The notes: a model not told the origin generated them from the letters alone. DNA of 64,000 nt from Sulfurirhabdus autotrophica (GCF_004346685.1 NZ_SMCO01000001.1:558001-622000); one strand, 5' to 3'; shown: positions 1 to 9,182, counted from the stretch's first letter. Made by a program: numbers and translations.

Positions 1-554
1 GCGTAATCTTTCGCACCAAAAATCTGTACGTTCGCCGTGCCTGGTACGCGCTTAAGCACGTCCAGCACATTCAGCGTAACGTAATTACTGGTGTAAAGAT
101 CATCGTAACGACCATCGGGTGAAGTAAATGCAAGCACCTGAAGGAAAGAAGACGAGGCTTTTACAACCTGGATACCCTGCCGCCTCACTTCAAGCGGAAG
201 GCGTGCCTCGGCTTGTTTTACCCGATTGTTGACGTTGATCACGGCCTGATCAATATCAGTCCCGATTTCGAAAGTAATTTTGATCTCAACCCGGCCACTG
301 GAAGCAGAAGTTGAGTTCATATACAGCATCCCTTCCACACCATTGATCTGAGTTTCCAGCGATGCCGCGACTGTTTTTTCCAGCACTTCGGCAGAGGCGC
401 CTGGATAAGTTGCAGCAACCTGAACCACTGGCGGCGCAATTTCAGGATATTGCGCTATTGGCAAACTGCGCATTGCCGCCAAGCCGGCAATCACAATGAA
501 AAGTGAAATTACCGCCGCAAAGATCGGACGATTTATAAAAAATCTGGAGAACAT
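1..554 (-). CDS. RND (HAE1-type) multidrug efflux permease, N-terminal part
   Basis: This is the inner-membrane proton/drug antiporter subunit of a tripartite AcrB/MexB-like pump, and it runs off the left edge, so only about 184 N-terminal residues are present. The translation begins MFSRFFINRPIFAAVISLF, the classical first transmembrane helix of HAE1 permeases. It continues with the porter-domain motifs LPIAQYPEIAPP, YPGASAEVLEKTVA, MLYMNSTS and DIDQAVINVNNR. The start is fixed by a GGAGG ribosome site a few bases upstream and lies 3 nt after the adaptor stop, so the two genes form one operon. The family is clear from motifs. The substrate range and the exact orthologue (acrB, mexB, ttgB) cannot be told from this fragment. 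Confidence 0.95.
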   Translation of the reverse strand, partial: MFSRFFINRPIFAAVISLFIVIAGLAAMRSLPIAQYPEIAPPVVQVAATYPGASAEVLEKTVAASLETQINGVEGMLYMNSTSASSGRVEIKITFEIGTDIDQAVINVNNRVKQAEARLPLEVRRQGIQVVKASSSFLQVLAFTSPDGRYDDLYTSNYVTLNVLDVLKRVPGTANVQIFGAKDY

Positions 555-557
555 TAA

Positions 558-1775
558 TTATCCTCCTTTCTTGACTGCAGGTTGCGCTTCACTTGCCGGC
601 GCTGACGTTTTAGGTGCAGTATCAATCTTCACTGGCGCACCCGGACCAAGCTTCAGCAAGCCATCCACAATCACTTGATCACCCGCTTTAAGACCTTTGG
701 TGACGATAACATCCTGACCGTTCCACTCCCCTGCATCCACATTACGCATTTCGGCTTTGCTGTCTTTGTCTACGACAAATACGAACTTTCCCTGAGGTCC
801 TTCCAGCACTGCCCTCTGAGGAACTTTAAAAGCCCTTTCACGCATAGCTCCTTCAAGACGAACACGCACGAACTCCCCTGAATGTAACAAACCATCGGGA
901 TTGGGGATTTCAGCACGGGCTTCGCTGGTGCCGGTATCTTGTGAGATGCGTATATCATTAAAATCTGTCATACCGGTTTTCGCGTACTCGCTACCATCTG
1001 CAAGTGTTACCGTAACTTTGAATCGCCCACCTTGTGGCCAGCGTAACCTTCCAGCTTCTACTTCGTTATGCAGCTTTAGCCGCTCATTATCTGAAATGCC
1101 AAAAAGCACATGTGCAGGATTAACCTGCGTCACTGTAGTCAACAAAACATCAGGACCGGATACCAGCGAACCCTCCGATTTCAGCGCGCGACTGGTCACC
1201 CCACTAATCGGAGACTCAACCCGCGTCCATCCGAGATTCAGTTGCGCTTCTTTTGAACGTGCTTTTGCCGCCTGCAGATCTGCAGCGGCAATGGCTTCAG
1301 CCGATACTGCATCATCAAACTCTTTCTGGCTCACGGCCCGTGATTCGATCAGAGGTTTAATGCGCATTGCTTCGCGCTTGGCTTGAGCATAGCGTGCATC
1401 AGCAGCGGCTACATCTGCATCTGCCCGTGCCTGAGCGGCTGCAAAAGGCGCAGGGTCAATCGTAAATAAGGATTGCCCGGCTTTTACGGCAGCCCCTTCT
1501 GAATAATTTCGCTTCAACAAAATACCCGTCACCCTTGCACGGACTTCTACTTCGCGTGAGCCCTGAATTTGCGCTGTATACTCTTGCATAAGTGGCAGGG
1601 TTTCGGGTTGTACCGTGGTAATGGCAACTGATGCGGGCCCGCCAAACATACCCCCCGGACCTCCGGCTCCTTTGCCATCACCCTTACCGCATCCGGCGAC
1701 CAATAACGCTGCCAGACCAGTGAGGATTAACGGTCTGATTGAAAAACGGGAATGGACTGAAAGCGGGTGAATCAT
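558..1775 (-). CDS. RND efflux periplasmic adaptor (MFP) lipoprotein
   Basis: Membrane-fusion protein of an AcrAB-type pump, 405 residues, linking the inner-membrane permease to an outer-membrane channel. The N-terminus has a lipobox (LLVAGCGKGDG), so it should be lipid-anchored in the periplasm. After that come the lipoyl/barrel-sandwich halves (EVRARVTGIL; AGQSLFTIDPAPF; RVESPISGVTSRA), an alpha-helical hairpin at about residues 105-165, and the beta-barrel and membrane-proximal domains. I chose the ATG at 1775, not the in-frame ATG at 1790, because GGAG lies 7 nt upstream of 1775. It is first in the operon with the permease and divergent from the TetR regulator. No outer-membrane factor gene is seen in the window. 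Confidence 0.95.
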   Translation of the reverse strand: MIHPLSVHSRFSIRPLILTGLAALLVAGCGKGDGKGAGGPGGMFGGPASVAITTVQPETLPLMQEYTAQIQGSREVEVRARVTGILLKRNYSEGAAVKAGQSLFTIDPAPFAAAQARADADVAAADARYAQAKREAMRIKPLIESRAVSQKEFDDAVSAEAIAAADLQAAKARSKEAQLNLGWTRVESPISGVTSRALKSEGSLVSGPDVLLTTVTQVNPAHVLFGISDNERLKLHNEVEAGRLRWPQGGRFKVTVTLADGSEYAKTGMTDFNDIRISQDTGTSEARAEIPNPDGLLHSGEFVRVRLEGAMRERAFKVPQRAVLEGPQGKFVFVVDKDSKAEMRNVDAGEWNGQDVIVTKGLKAGDQVIVDGLLKLGPGAPVKIDTAPKTSAPASEAQPAVKKGG

Positions 1776-1847
1776 GGTGTTTCTCCACATTAAAATTTGA
1801 AGTTACGAGCTGCGCCAACAAACACGTATAATGATTTTTACGTATGT

Positions 1848-1871
1848 TACATACATTCATGCATGTATGTA
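1848..1871. promoter_or_regulatory. AcrR-box-like operator between pump and regulator
   Basis: A 24-bp inverted repeat with outer arms TACATACATT and ATGTATGTA and one arm mismatch. It closely matches the E. coli AcrR operator as I remember it. It lies between the divergent pump and TetR-family genes and overlaps the likely -35 region of the regulator promoter (TATAAT at 1882-1887). It probably represses both directions. The match was made by eye. Confidence 0.8.
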
Positions 1872-1922
1872 AAGTTTTTGCTATAATTTAAGTTGTTATA
1901 TAAAAATAACCACAGGAAATCC

Positions 1923-2594
1923 ATGGCAAGAAAAACCAAGGAACAGGCACAGGAAACCCGCAACACGATACTTGATGCAGCAGAGGCGGTATTCCAGGAA
2001 CGTGGCGTAAGCAATACTTCGCTCGCTGAAATCGCCTCCGAAGCCGGAGTGACACGTGGTGCAATCTATTGGCATTTCGAAAACAAAACAGCGTTATTCG
2101 AGGCCATGATACAACGTGTATTTGATCCCCTTGAAGCCATGCTCGCCAACTTGCGGGCCCACGAATCAGAAAACCCTGTAGATGCTTTACGCGATATCGC
2201 TGTCTATTTCCTTGAACGAGTCGCCAGCGAACCACAGTTCTTGCGTGTTCTGGAAATCAGTTGGCACAAATGCGAATACGTCGGTGAAATGGCCACCATC
2301 CGTAACAACCATCTGGAGTGTGGAAACCGCTATTTGAGTATCAATGAAGCGGGTTTCAAACTGGCCTGCGAACGCGGCTTTTTGCCCCAATCCCTTGAAC
2401 CACGGCAAGCCGCAGTGGGATTAATGTCCATAGTAGACGGATTAGTGGTTAACTGGACTCTGGACAACACATTGTTCCCGCTGGCCAGCTTTGGCCCTCC
2501 CATTGTCGATGCTTACCTGAGGGGCCTGAAAGAGCCACAATCCTTGCCAAAACAAAAAATCGTTCCGCCAAAACCTGCTCCAAAGAAAAAATAA
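1923..2594 (+). CDS. TetR/AcrR-family efflux repressor
   Basis: Transcriptional repressor of 223 residues. The TetR helix-turn-helix spans about residues 12-58 and shows the family signature TSLAEIASEAGVTRGAIYWHF followed in frame by NKTALFEAM. The C-terminal region is the ligand-binding/dimer domain typical of AcrR/TtgR (FLERVASEPQFLRVLEI). The tail is Pro/Lys rich (PPKPAPKKK). The ATG at 1923 is preceded by AGGA; an upstream in-frame start at 1893 is less likely. It is transcribed divergently from the RND pump with an AcrR-like box between, so it almost certainly represses the pump and itself until a toxic ligand binds. Confidence 0.93.
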   Translation: MARKTKEQAQETRNTILDAAEAVFQERGVSNTSLAEIASEAGVTRGAIYWHFENKTALFEAMIQRVFDPLEAMLANLRAHESENPVDALRDIAVYFLERVASEPQFLRVLEISWHKCEYVGEMATIRNNHLECGNRYLSINEAGFKLACERGFLPQSLEPRQAAVGLMSIVDGLVVNWTLDNTLFPLASFGPPIVDAYLRGLKEPQSLPKQKIVPPKPAPKKK

Positions 2595-2604
2595 ACCCAC
2601 AACG

Positions 2605-3534
2605 CTAATACTGAATCGACACCTTAAAACATTGCCTGTCTTCAGCAAACGTTAGCGGCCCCGTATAATTTTTACGAATTTCAACTTCAGATTCTGACTC
2701 CACACCAAAAGTGCGGTTCATTCGATGTGAAAGCACCAATTGCTTCACATTCGATTCACCTGCAATTTCACCTATTACTGAGGGTGGCATATGAAGATTA
2801 CGCGCAACACCCGTCGCATTTTGTGGAATAGCATGATGGGCTACTAACAGATCAGCTCCCTTGGCTAACTTGGGCAAAGTATGATTATCGCCATTCATAT
2901 CGCCACTAAAAACAAGTGAACGACCCGCAATATCAATTCGCCAGGCTAATGCAGGAATCGGGCCATGGTTCACCGGTACTGCAGTAATTTTATAGCCTTT
3001 TCCCTCCATCACTTGCTTCACATCCATACCCACTGCTGGTACGTTATGAGGTAGCAAGCTAAATGCTTCATCGCCAGCCAGGTAACCAGACCGATAGCGA
3101 TACGCACCGGAGGGACTGGCAAACAAAGCTTCCACAAAAGCAATAGTATCTGGCATTACCTCATTGCCAGTTGGACCGAAAATGGGCAAACTTCTGGTTC
3201 GTTCAGTAAAAAATGCAGCTTTAATCAAAGTCGGCAAGTCCGCACTGTGATCTACATGCAAATGTGTCAGTAATACTACGTCCAGATCCTCGATGCGTGC
3301 ACCACTCTGCTCATAACGCAACATGCTGCCGGGCCCCATATCAACCAAAATACGCGCATGACCATCCTGCCACACCAGATAACCGCTGGAAGCGCGCTGA
3401 TCTGTCATCTCCGGACCTCCAGAGCCTAGCACTTGCATCCATACTCCGTCGCTACCGCAGCGTTGTGCTGCATGAGTTTGGAATGCGGCAACTAGCAACA
3501 AGCAGGTAACAGTAAAGCGTACGGTACGTTGCAT
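2605..3534 (-). CDS. Exported MBL-fold metallo-hydrolase
   Basis: Metallo-beta-lactamase-fold hydrolase of 309 residues with a signal peptide (VTCLLLVAAFQTHAA). The zinc motif HxHxDH is intact as LTHLHVDHSADL at about residues 91-96. Downstream metal ligands fit VNHGPIPALAW, FSGDMNG and a late HRM. The overall pattern resembles RNase Z/arylsulfatase-like periplasmic members, so the substrate may be a phosphodiester, sulfate ester or lactone. It converges on the TetR gene with only about 10 nt between stops, and its own upstream region holds the IS200 element. The family call is firm and the substrate is unknown. Confidence 0.85.
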   Translation of the reverse strand: MQRTVRFTVTCLLLVAAFQTHAAQRCGSDGVWMQVLGSGGPEMTDQRASSGYLVWQDGHARILVDMGPGSMLRYEQSGARIEDLDVVLLTHLHVDHSADLPTLIKAAFFTERTRSLPIFGPTGNEVMPDTIAFVEALFASPSGAYRYRSGYLAGDEAFSLLPHNVPAVGMDVKQVMEGKGYKITAVPVNHGPIPALAWRIDIAGRSLVFSGDMNGDNHTLPKLAKGADLLVAHHAIPQNATGVARNLHMPPSVIGEIAGESNVKQLVLSHRMNRTFGVESESEVEIRKNYTGPLTFAEDRQCFKVSIQY

Positions 3535-3658
3535 ATTATGAGTTAGCCTGACTAAATTTTGCTAAATTTGAACACAGAAGGATTCTCACTTCGTGTTGCC
3601 TCCCTTTGATTCAAACTTAACTAAACAACCACCGGCTAAAGCCGGTGGGTTTGAATTA

Positions 3659-3698
3659 CGGACTGAAAGTCCGGATACGCGTCGCCTGAACGACGCGT
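3659..3698. terminator. Tandem hairpins after the transposase stop
   Basis: Two perfect short stem-loops, CGGACT-GAA-AGTCCG (3659-3673) and ACGCGTCG-CCTGAA-CGACGCGT (3677-3698). The second touches the tnpA stop codon. They may block transcription or translation across the element, or form part of the right-end recognition structure. No clear U-tract follows, so the terminator role is tentative. Confidence 0.45.
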
Positions 3699-3699
3699 C

Positions 3700-4131
3700 T
3701 TAATCGGGTTCCATTTTGAAATCATCATTCGGTCTCGGCTCAAAGTGATGTTCCAAATACTGCTCAATCATTTCTTCCGTCATCTGGCCTACCGTGGCAC
3801 AAAAGTACCCTCTTGCCCAAAAGTGCCTGCCCCAATATTTCTTTTTCAGGTGTGGAAACTCTTCGAACAGCTTGCTCGATGTGCGCCCCTTGATCCGCCT
3901 CATAATCTCGCTTGGCGCCATGGTCGATGGGCAACTAGCCAGAATGTGCACATGATCCTTGCTCACCACTCCTTTTACTATCCTGATCTCAAAGGCTTCG
4001 CAGGTCTCTCGCACCAACTCCCGAATTCGCTCCGCAATCTCTCCTCTCAGCACTTTGTAACGGTACTTCGTCACCCATACAAAGTGATACTCAATTTGAA
4101 AAACCGTATGGCTACCATATCTGCATTCCAT
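3700..4131 (-). CDS. tnpA: IS200/IS605-family Y1 transposase TnpA
   Basis: Small HUH single-strand transposase of 143 residues. The metal-binding HUH motif is visible as KDHVHILASCPS (about residues 62-73) and the nucleophilic tyrosine as EEMIEQYLEHHF near residue 128. The N-terminus YHFVWVTKYRYKVL is diagnostic for the family. The ATG at 4131 is preferred over 4155 because GGAGG lies 6-7 nt before it. Length and both catalytic motifs look intact, so the element may be active. It sits between the MBL hydrolase and the PNPOx-like gene and interrupts nothing recognisable. Confidence 0.93.
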   Translation of the reverse strand: MECRYGSHTVFQIEYHFVWVTKYRYKVLRGEIAERIRELVRETCEAFEIRIVKGVVSKDHVHILASCPSTMAPSEIMRRIKGRTSSKLFEEFPHLKKKYWGRHFWARGYFCATVGQMTEEMIEQYLEHHFEPRPNDDFKMEPD

Positions 4132-4292
4132 GACGCACCTCCCTTCATGCGGCATATTATCGCAGCTAAAGCTGACCGGCTAAAGCCGGTGGTTTAAACC
4201 TTATGATGGAAAATTAATCGATGATTAAAGTTTAAGCCCATATTAAATATATGACAACGATATATTGACTTCTGAATGATATTTTTAATGTT

Positions 4293-4916
4293 TCAACGTT
4301 TTGACAAGCGCAATTTTTCGATCTCGGATTCCAGCGTTTCGATGCGTTTGTCGCGCATTACCAGTGCGGTTTTAACGTCAGCAGCGTCAAAACGATGTGG
4401 GATGTGCTGAGGGCAATTTTCATCCCATGCAACAACATTTATAATAATAATTTGTTCGGCGCGCGCCTTGTAACCTGGGGGCATCATAAGCGCGACCAAA
4501 TTTTCATCTGCTTCGACCACCTTTGACTCACCCCAGATTTTCACACGCCGCCTTTGACTATAATCGATTAGAAAAAGATGAGATTTAGGATTTTCAGCGA
4601 GATTGCCTGCTGTAATAAACTGACGATTACCCGAATAATCTACAAAGCCGACAGTATGATCATCGAGTACATGCAAGAAACCTGCCGGGCCCCCACGATG
4701 CTGGATATATGGTTGCCCTTCAGCATTTGCCGTTGCTAAGAAAACACTCGTCTGCGCCGCGATAAAGACTTTAAGGTCAGGGGTAATTCTGGTTTCCCAC
4801 GAGCCTGATTGTTCCATTCGTGCATAGGCGTGCCGAGAATTTTTTCGGGTCTGTATTGCTTTTACGGAATCAGTGAAAGCAATATCGCTTGAGTAGCGTC
4901 TTAAAGCATCCTTCAT
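4293..4916 (-). CDS. Pyridoxamine 5'-phosphate oxidase-like FMN-binding protein
   Basis: Flavin-binding split-barrel protein of 207 residues. The motifs VFLATANAEGQPYIQHRGGPAG and GNRQFITAGNLAENPKSHLFLIDY are the conserved FMN/phosphate-binding segments of the PNPOx-like family. A C-terminal coiled segment (RDKRIETLESEIEKLRLSKR) is typical of the subgroup often paired with stress or redox genes. It is the third gene of a leftward set after an AhpD-like protein and a DUF1348 protein and starts 5 nt after the DUF1348 stop, so they are co-transcribed. It likely reduces or binds small molecules in the cytoplasm rather than making PLP. Confidence 0.85.
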   Translation of the reverse strand: MKDALRRYSSDIAFTDSVKAIQTRKNSRHAYARMEQSGSWETRITPDLKVFIAAQTSVFLATANAEGQPYIQHRGGPAGFLHVLDDHTVGFVDYSGNRQFITAGNLAENPKSHLFLIDYSQRRRVKIWGESKVVEADENLVALMMPPGYKARAEQIIIINVVAWDENCPQHIPHRFDAADVKTALVMRDKRIETLESEIEKLRLSKR

Positions 4917-4921
4917 GATGG

Positions 4922-5404
4922 CTATAACCCTAGATCGCTTAATGAAGCATGGTCATCCGGACGTCGCCCTGCCGGCCATAAATATTTTCGTTCGCTTTCT
5001 TTGATCAGCATGTCGTTAATGCTCGCAATGCGCAATCTCATCAAGCCATGTTCATCAAATTCCCAGTTCTCATTGCCGTAACTTCGGAACCATTGATTGC
5101 TGTCATCGTGCCACTCATAGGCAAATCTAACTGCAATGCGGTTCTCGTGAAAAGCCCAAAGCTCTTTTATCAGCCGGTAGTCCAATTCTCTGTTCCACTT
5201 GCGATTCAAAAATGCCTCGATGGCTTCACGCCCCTGTAAAAACTCTGCCCGATTTCGCCATTGGCTGTCGGACGTGTACGCAAGCACAACACGTTTGGGG
5301 TCACGGCTGTTCCAGGCATCTTCAGCCATGCGTACTTTTTGCACAGCTGTTTCATGGGTAAAAGGCGGCAAAGGGGGGCGATCAGATTCGGGTTTATTTG
5401 TCAT
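4922..5404 (-). CDS. DUF1348 / NTF2-like (SnoaL-fold) protein
   Basis: 160-residue protein with the DUF1348 signature: [22 protein letters not shown], then [20 protein letters not shown] and [19 protein letters not shown]. The fold is an NTF2-like cone that normally encloses a small ligand. No catalytic residues can be assigned. It sits between an AhpD-like gene and a PNPOx-like gene, a combination that recurs next to LysR regulators in proteobacteria, and so probably belongs to a redox or electrophile response. The reaction is unknown. Confidence 0.85.
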   Translation of the reverse strand: MTNKPESDRPPLPPFTHETAVQKVRMAEDAWNSRDPKRVVLAYTSDSQWRNRAEFLQGREAIEAFLNRKWNRELDYRLIKELWAFHENRIAVRFAYEWHDDSNQWFRSYGNENWEFDEHGLMRLRIASINDMLIKESERKYLWPAGRRPDDHASLSDLGL

Positions 5405-5487
5405 GATGTGACTCCACTATTTCTTTTACAAAGTTTAAAAACGGGGCCAAAGCGGTACGCTCTGCCCCCGTTCTGGCTTACCAACAC

Positions 5488-6036
5488 TCAAGCTGCCAGC
5501 CTCGCGGTAACCTTGGGAAAATCAATATCGGTCTGTGCAACATTGTTAACATAGTTCGTCAGAACGTTCAGTGCCACTGAAACAACGATTTCAATCACAC
5601 TGGCTTCGTCGAAACCAGCATCAAGTACCGTAGCCAGATCATGGTCGGAAACGCGGCCTCGAGTCTCGGCTACTCGTCGAGCAAAGCGCAACGCCGCATG
5701 TGTATGCCCGTCATGGGAAAAAACATCACGAGCTGACTGGATCTCACTATCGCTAAGTTTAGCAACATTTCGGCTAAGGTAATCGTGTGCCGACAGGCAA
5801 TAGTCGCAGCCGTTAAACTCGGCCACTGCCATGGCAATCAACTCACGCAATTGTACGTTAAGTTTACCCTTGGCGAGTGCGCCGTTGAGCGACAGGTAGC
5901 CTTCCAGCGCGGCTGGACTGTGCCCCACCAATTTCATCAGGTTAGGTACAACGCCCAATTGTTTTTCAACAGCAGCCAACAGTGGCCTTGAAGCATCAAT
6001 GGATTGCTCTAATGTTGGAATACTAATGCGAGACAT
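5488..6036 (-). CDS. Carboxymuconolactone decarboxylase-family (AhpD-like) peroxidase-related protein
   Basis: 182 residues with the AhpD-like core EFNGCDYCLSAHDYLSR, where the CxxC pair and following His make the peroxidase/disulfide-reductase site. The N-terminus (LEQSIDASRPLLAAVEKQLG VVPNLMKLVGHSP) is typical of the 'peroxidase-related' subgroup. The start at 6036 is favoured because AGGAG lies just upstream; an ATG at 6057 has no such site. First gene of the leftward set and divergent from the LysR gene, which probably controls it. Confidence 0.88.
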   Translation of the reverse strand: MSRISIPTLEQSIDASRPLLAAVEKQLGVVPNLMKLVGHSPAALEGYLSLNGALAKGKLNVQLRELIAMAVAEFNGCDYCLSAHDYLSRNVAKLSDSEIQSARDVFSHDGHTHAALRFARRVAETRGRVSDHDLATVLDAGFDEASVIEIVVSVALNVLTNYVNNVAQTDIDFPKVTARLAA

Positions 6037-6172
6037 GATGAAACTCCTTTTAGTCATAGTTTGATATTTACCGAATCCGCTAACGTTATGCGAATGAGCA
6101 AATGGTATTTGATTCTTTTAACAGATAGAATATCCATAAATCACAAGTCACTATTTCGATAAATGGAATAAT

Positions 6173-7072
6173 ATGGATAGACTTCATCTGATCAATGTCT
6201 TCGTAGCTGTAGTAGAAACCAACGGTTTTGCCGGTGCGGCCCGTAAACTCAACATTTCACCACCCGCTGTTACCCGTGCCATTAATACGCTTGAGAGCCA
6301 ACTTGGCGTACGCCTGTTAACGCGCACGACACGTGTGGTACGCGTGACAGATGCTGGTGCACGCTATGCGCAGGATTGTCGTCGTATTATTGCAGAACTG
6401 GCAGATGCCGATGAATCAGTCAGCGGCATGCACAGCGCCCCACGTGGGCGACTTACACTCACGGCCCCGGTTCTTTTCGGTGCGAAGTATGTGACACCTA
6501 TTGTTACAGAGTATTTGCAACGCCACCCCGAAGTAAGTGCTGCATGCTTATTCCTGGACCGGGTGGTCAATATGCTGGACGAGGGAATGGAAGTGGCCAT
6601 TCGTATCGGCGAACTGCCCGATTCATCTATGCAGACGATAAGAGTAGGTCAGGTGCGACGCATGATCTGTGCCGCCCCCAGCTATCTGGAACAGCATGGC
6701 ATTCCGCAAAACCCCGATGACTTGACAGCGCACAGCATTATTTCTGTCAGTGGCATAACACCAACGCCCGAGTGGCGGCTGATGGTGAATGGTGTATCCC
6801 GCAGCATCAAGCTACAGCCGCGCATAGCAACCACTACCAACGATTCCGCAGTAACTGCTGCAGTGAGTGGTTTTGGACTCACACAGCTATTATCCTATCA
6901 GGTCGCCCCACAATTACGCGAAGGAACTCTCCAGACCGTTCTAAGCGAATTTGAGCCCTCCCCACTACCTGTGCATGTTTTGCACCATGAAGGCAGGCAC
7001 GCATCACAAAGAGTGAGAGCATTTCTGGATCTCGCTATTGAGCGTTTGCGAGCAGATTCAGCTCTTAACTAA
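6173..7072 (+). CDS. LysR-family transcriptional regulator
   Basis: 299-residue LTTR. The N-terminal winged helix-turn-helix (MDRLHLINVFVAVVETNGF, then AARKLNISPPAVTRAINTLE) is followed by the effector-binding periplasmic-binding-protein-like domain from about residue 90 (GRLTLTAPVLFGAKYVTPIV). It is closest in pattern to the CrgA/DsdC-like 'LysR substrate-binding' subgroup. It is divergent from the AhpD-DUF1348-PNPOx genes across 136 bp, the standard layout for an LTTR and its target operon. The inducer is unknown, though a quinone, peroxide or electrophile would suit the target genes. Confidence 0.93.
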   Translation: MDRLHLINVFVAVVETNGFAGAARKLNISPPAVTRAINTLESQLGVRLLTRTTRVVRVTDAGARYAQDCRRIIAELADADESVSGMHSAPRGRLTLTAPVLFGAKYVTPIVTEYLQRHPEVSAACLFLDRVVNMLDEGMEVAIRIGELPDSSMQTIRVGQVRRMICAAPSYLEQHGIPQNPDDLTAHSIISVSGITPTPEWRLMVNGVSRSIKLQPRIATTTNDSAVTAAVSGFGLTQLLSYQVAPQLREGTLQTVLSEFEPSPLPVHVLHHEGRHASQRVRAFLDLAIERLRADSALN

Positions 7073-7103
7073 AACTGATCCAACAGGAACGGCACACACA
7101 GAC

Positions 7104-9182
7104 TCATGGATGGTGGTGATGATTCATATGCCCCATAAAAGGCATGGTTTCCTTGGGAACCACAACAAATGAACGCATCATTTCCGTATCTTCATGCTCC
7201 AGAATATGGCAATGATACATATAACGCCCAGCATGTTTATTGAATTGTGCTGCCACTATGACCATTTCTGCCGAAATGATTTTATCGTTGGCATCCCGTT
7301 CACCCGGGTTAACACGGACGGTATCTTTCCAGCCCGCTTCGTTATCATCTATACCCACATCAACAGGCGGCTTGGTGAAGGTAAAATTAAACTTCGCATT
7401 ATCTATCGGGTTACTTGCCTTTGTCGCAGCATATCTCTTACGTTTAATAGGCTGAAACTGCACAAGATGGATATGAAATGGATGCGTATCCGGACTCAGA
7501 TTAATTACCTTCCAAAGCTGCCAAGAGCCTTTTACAATAAAAATGCTGGTCATATCGTTAAACCGCTTGGCAACGGTGACATAGGTCACCGGGTCATCGG
7601 TCAGTTTGAGCTTTATTCCGGCACGAATTTTTTTTGTAGCATCAGCAGGGTCAGACACTTTTATGTTGTACATATTCATGCCCATTTTATCTGCGTCTTC
7701 CTCCTTCATCATTTCATGAAGAAACAGCATGGTTTTGATCTTCGTCTGGCCGGTATCCGGATCAACTTCTGCTACATCTTCTTCCCTGAGCACAATGAGG
7801 TTGTGTCCATGATCTGCGGGGTACACATTGTGATTGGCTGGCAGGCGTTTGAATGCCGGGTCCAGTGACATATGTTCGATTGATTTTCCTTTAATGCCCG
7901 GTTGCATAAAATTACCATAAAAATCAAACCGCATCACTTGAGGGAACTCGCGAAACTCATCCCGATTTCCCGTATAAATTGCAGCATCACTCGTGACCGG
8001 CTCACCGTTAAATGGCGCAGCGGCGCTATTATAAACAACCACATGCTTAAACCCTTCTTTTGCCATCTGCCCGAAATCCAGTAACACATCAGCCCGCTCA
8101 CCCGGCGAAAGAATCAGATTGCCATTAGGTAAGTCCACCGCTTTACCTAGCAGCCCGCCATCCGTGCCAATCTGCTGTACCTGGTAGTTTTGCAGTGTTT
8201 CGCGGCTGTTTTCGTCTGCGGTTTTCATTCCCATGAAATGCAAACGATACACTCTGGCGTTGGCGCCATTCACGATACGTAAACGATAAACCTGTTTCTT
8301 AACCATGGCACGAGGCCAAAGCTTGCCATTTACAATTGTTGCAGGCGGAAAACATTCACGCACACTGCTTTGTACTTTATGCAAAAAACGTCCGGTTAAA
8401 TTACCCGTAGCTGTACCATCCACCGTTTCAAAATTACGGTCTTGCAGAATCAAGGGTAATTCAAATTCCCCCACAGGCAGACCAATTAATTGTTCTATCG
8501 GGTCACGTACCAGCCAGCCGCCAGCCAATCCGGCATACACATTAAACCGTGTCACTCCCATTGCGTGATCATGGTACCAATACATGGGTGCAGCCCCACC
8601 TTTATAACTTTCCTTAACAGGCTTTCCATTGGGTGTCTGCGGCGGATGTTCCATCATGTAGGTTTCCCGGTCGCAGGTATATTGCATCTCCACATGCTCA
8701 CCTTTTCCGATCACATTATCGGTCCAGCCATCGCTATCCGGATGGGTGGGCCCACCGTGCAGATGAACCACAGTCCAGGCATTCAGGCCTGTCACATTCA
8801 TGGATTCTTCCTGATCAAGCGAGTCTGTAGAACTGGCTTCTGTTCCAGGGTCATTCATTGAACCACCTGCTGCATCATCTGACACAACATGCACGTAAGG
8901 AATATTGCCCGCGATCTTATTTACCACTGTGATCCTGACCTCTGATCCCGCATCCACCTCAATGGTTGGCCCCGGAAACTTCCCTTCATAACCCCAGATG
9001 GGCGTTGTTAACCCAAGCGCTGGATGGACTTCTACCTTATTCATCTTCTCGGTCAGGATAAGGTGTCCTGGAACACCATGATTCGGACGCATTTTTGCGC
9101 CAAACTTCAAAACAGAAGATGCATCAAACAAGCTGTGATTAGCATTTGCTGTAGAGGTTAAAGACTCCCATTTAACTGACAT
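7104..9182 (-). CDS. Multicopper oxidase (CotA/phenoxazinone-synthase-like), no signal peptide
   Basis: 692-residue laccase-type oxidase. All four copper motifs are present: VVHLHGGPTHPDSDG, MYWYHDHAMG, HPFHIHLVQF and YHCHILEHEDTEMM. The last supplies the type 1 Cys and an axial Met, so it should oxidise phenols, amines or metal ions with four-electron reduction of O2. Unlike CueO it has no Sec or Tat signal peptide (MSVKWESLTSTANANHSLFD), suggesting cytoplasmic location or export by another route, as for spore-coat CotA. The C-terminus ends in a His/Met tail (MGHMNHHHHP) that may bind copper. It is monocistronic and preceded by a 422-bp AT-rich region. Confidence 0.93.
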   Translation of the reverse strand: MSVKWESLTSTANANHSLFDASSVLKFGAKMRPNHGVPGHLILTEKMNKVEVHPALGLTTPIWGYEGKFPGPTIEVDAGSEVRITVVNKIAGNIPYVHVVSDDAAGGSMNDPGTEASSTDSLDQEESMNVTGLNAWTVVHLHGGPTHPDSDGWTDNVIGKGEHVEMQYTCDRETYMMEHPPQTPNGKPVKESYKGGAAPMYWYHDHAMGVTRFNVYAGLAGGWLVRDPIEQLIGLPVGEFELPLILQDRNFETVDGTATGNLTGRFLHKVQSSVRECFPPATIVNGKLWPRAMVKKQVYRLRIVNGANARVYRLHFMGMKTADENSRETLQNYQVQQIGTDGGLLGKAVDLPNGNLILSPGERADVLLDFGQMAKEGFKHVVVYNSAAAPFNGEPVTSDAAIYTGNRDEFREFPQVMRFDFYGNFMQPGIKGKSIEHMSLDPAFKRLPANHNVYPADHGHNLIVLREEDVAEVDPDTGQTKIKTMLFLHEMMKEEDADKMGMNMYNIKVSDPADATKKIRAGIKLKLTDDPVTYVTVAKRFNDMTSIFIVKGSWQLWKVINLSPDTHPFHIHLVQFQPIKRKRYAATKASNPIDNAKFNFTFTKPPVDVGIDDNEAGWKDTVRVNPGERDANDKIISAEMVIVAAQFNKHAGRYMYHCHILEHEDTEMMRSFVVVPKETMPFMGHMNHHHHP

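Larger units (their letters stand above)
3629..4190 (-). mobile_element. IS200-type insertion sequence (IS200/IS605 superfamily)
   Basis: A single-gene element: a Y1 transposase flanked by matching hairpins. The right-end hairpin at 3629-3648 (CCACCGGC-TAAA-GCCGGTGG) and the left-end hairpin at 4175-4190 (ACCGGC-TAAA-GCCGGT) share sequence and TAAA loop, as expected for single-strand 'peel and paste' elements, which recognise subterminal hairpins and lack terminal inverted repeats. Two more hairpins lie just after the transposase stop (3659-3673 and 3677-3698). The exact cleavage ends cannot be fixed by eye. There is no accompanying tnpB/iscB gene. Confidence 0.85.

Noticed and set aside
3629-3648. 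Hairpin beside the IS200 element considered as a REP sequence with a RAYT transposase
   Set aside because: The transposase looks like IS200 TnpA and matching hairpins occur only at the two ends of the element, as expected for IS200 ends.
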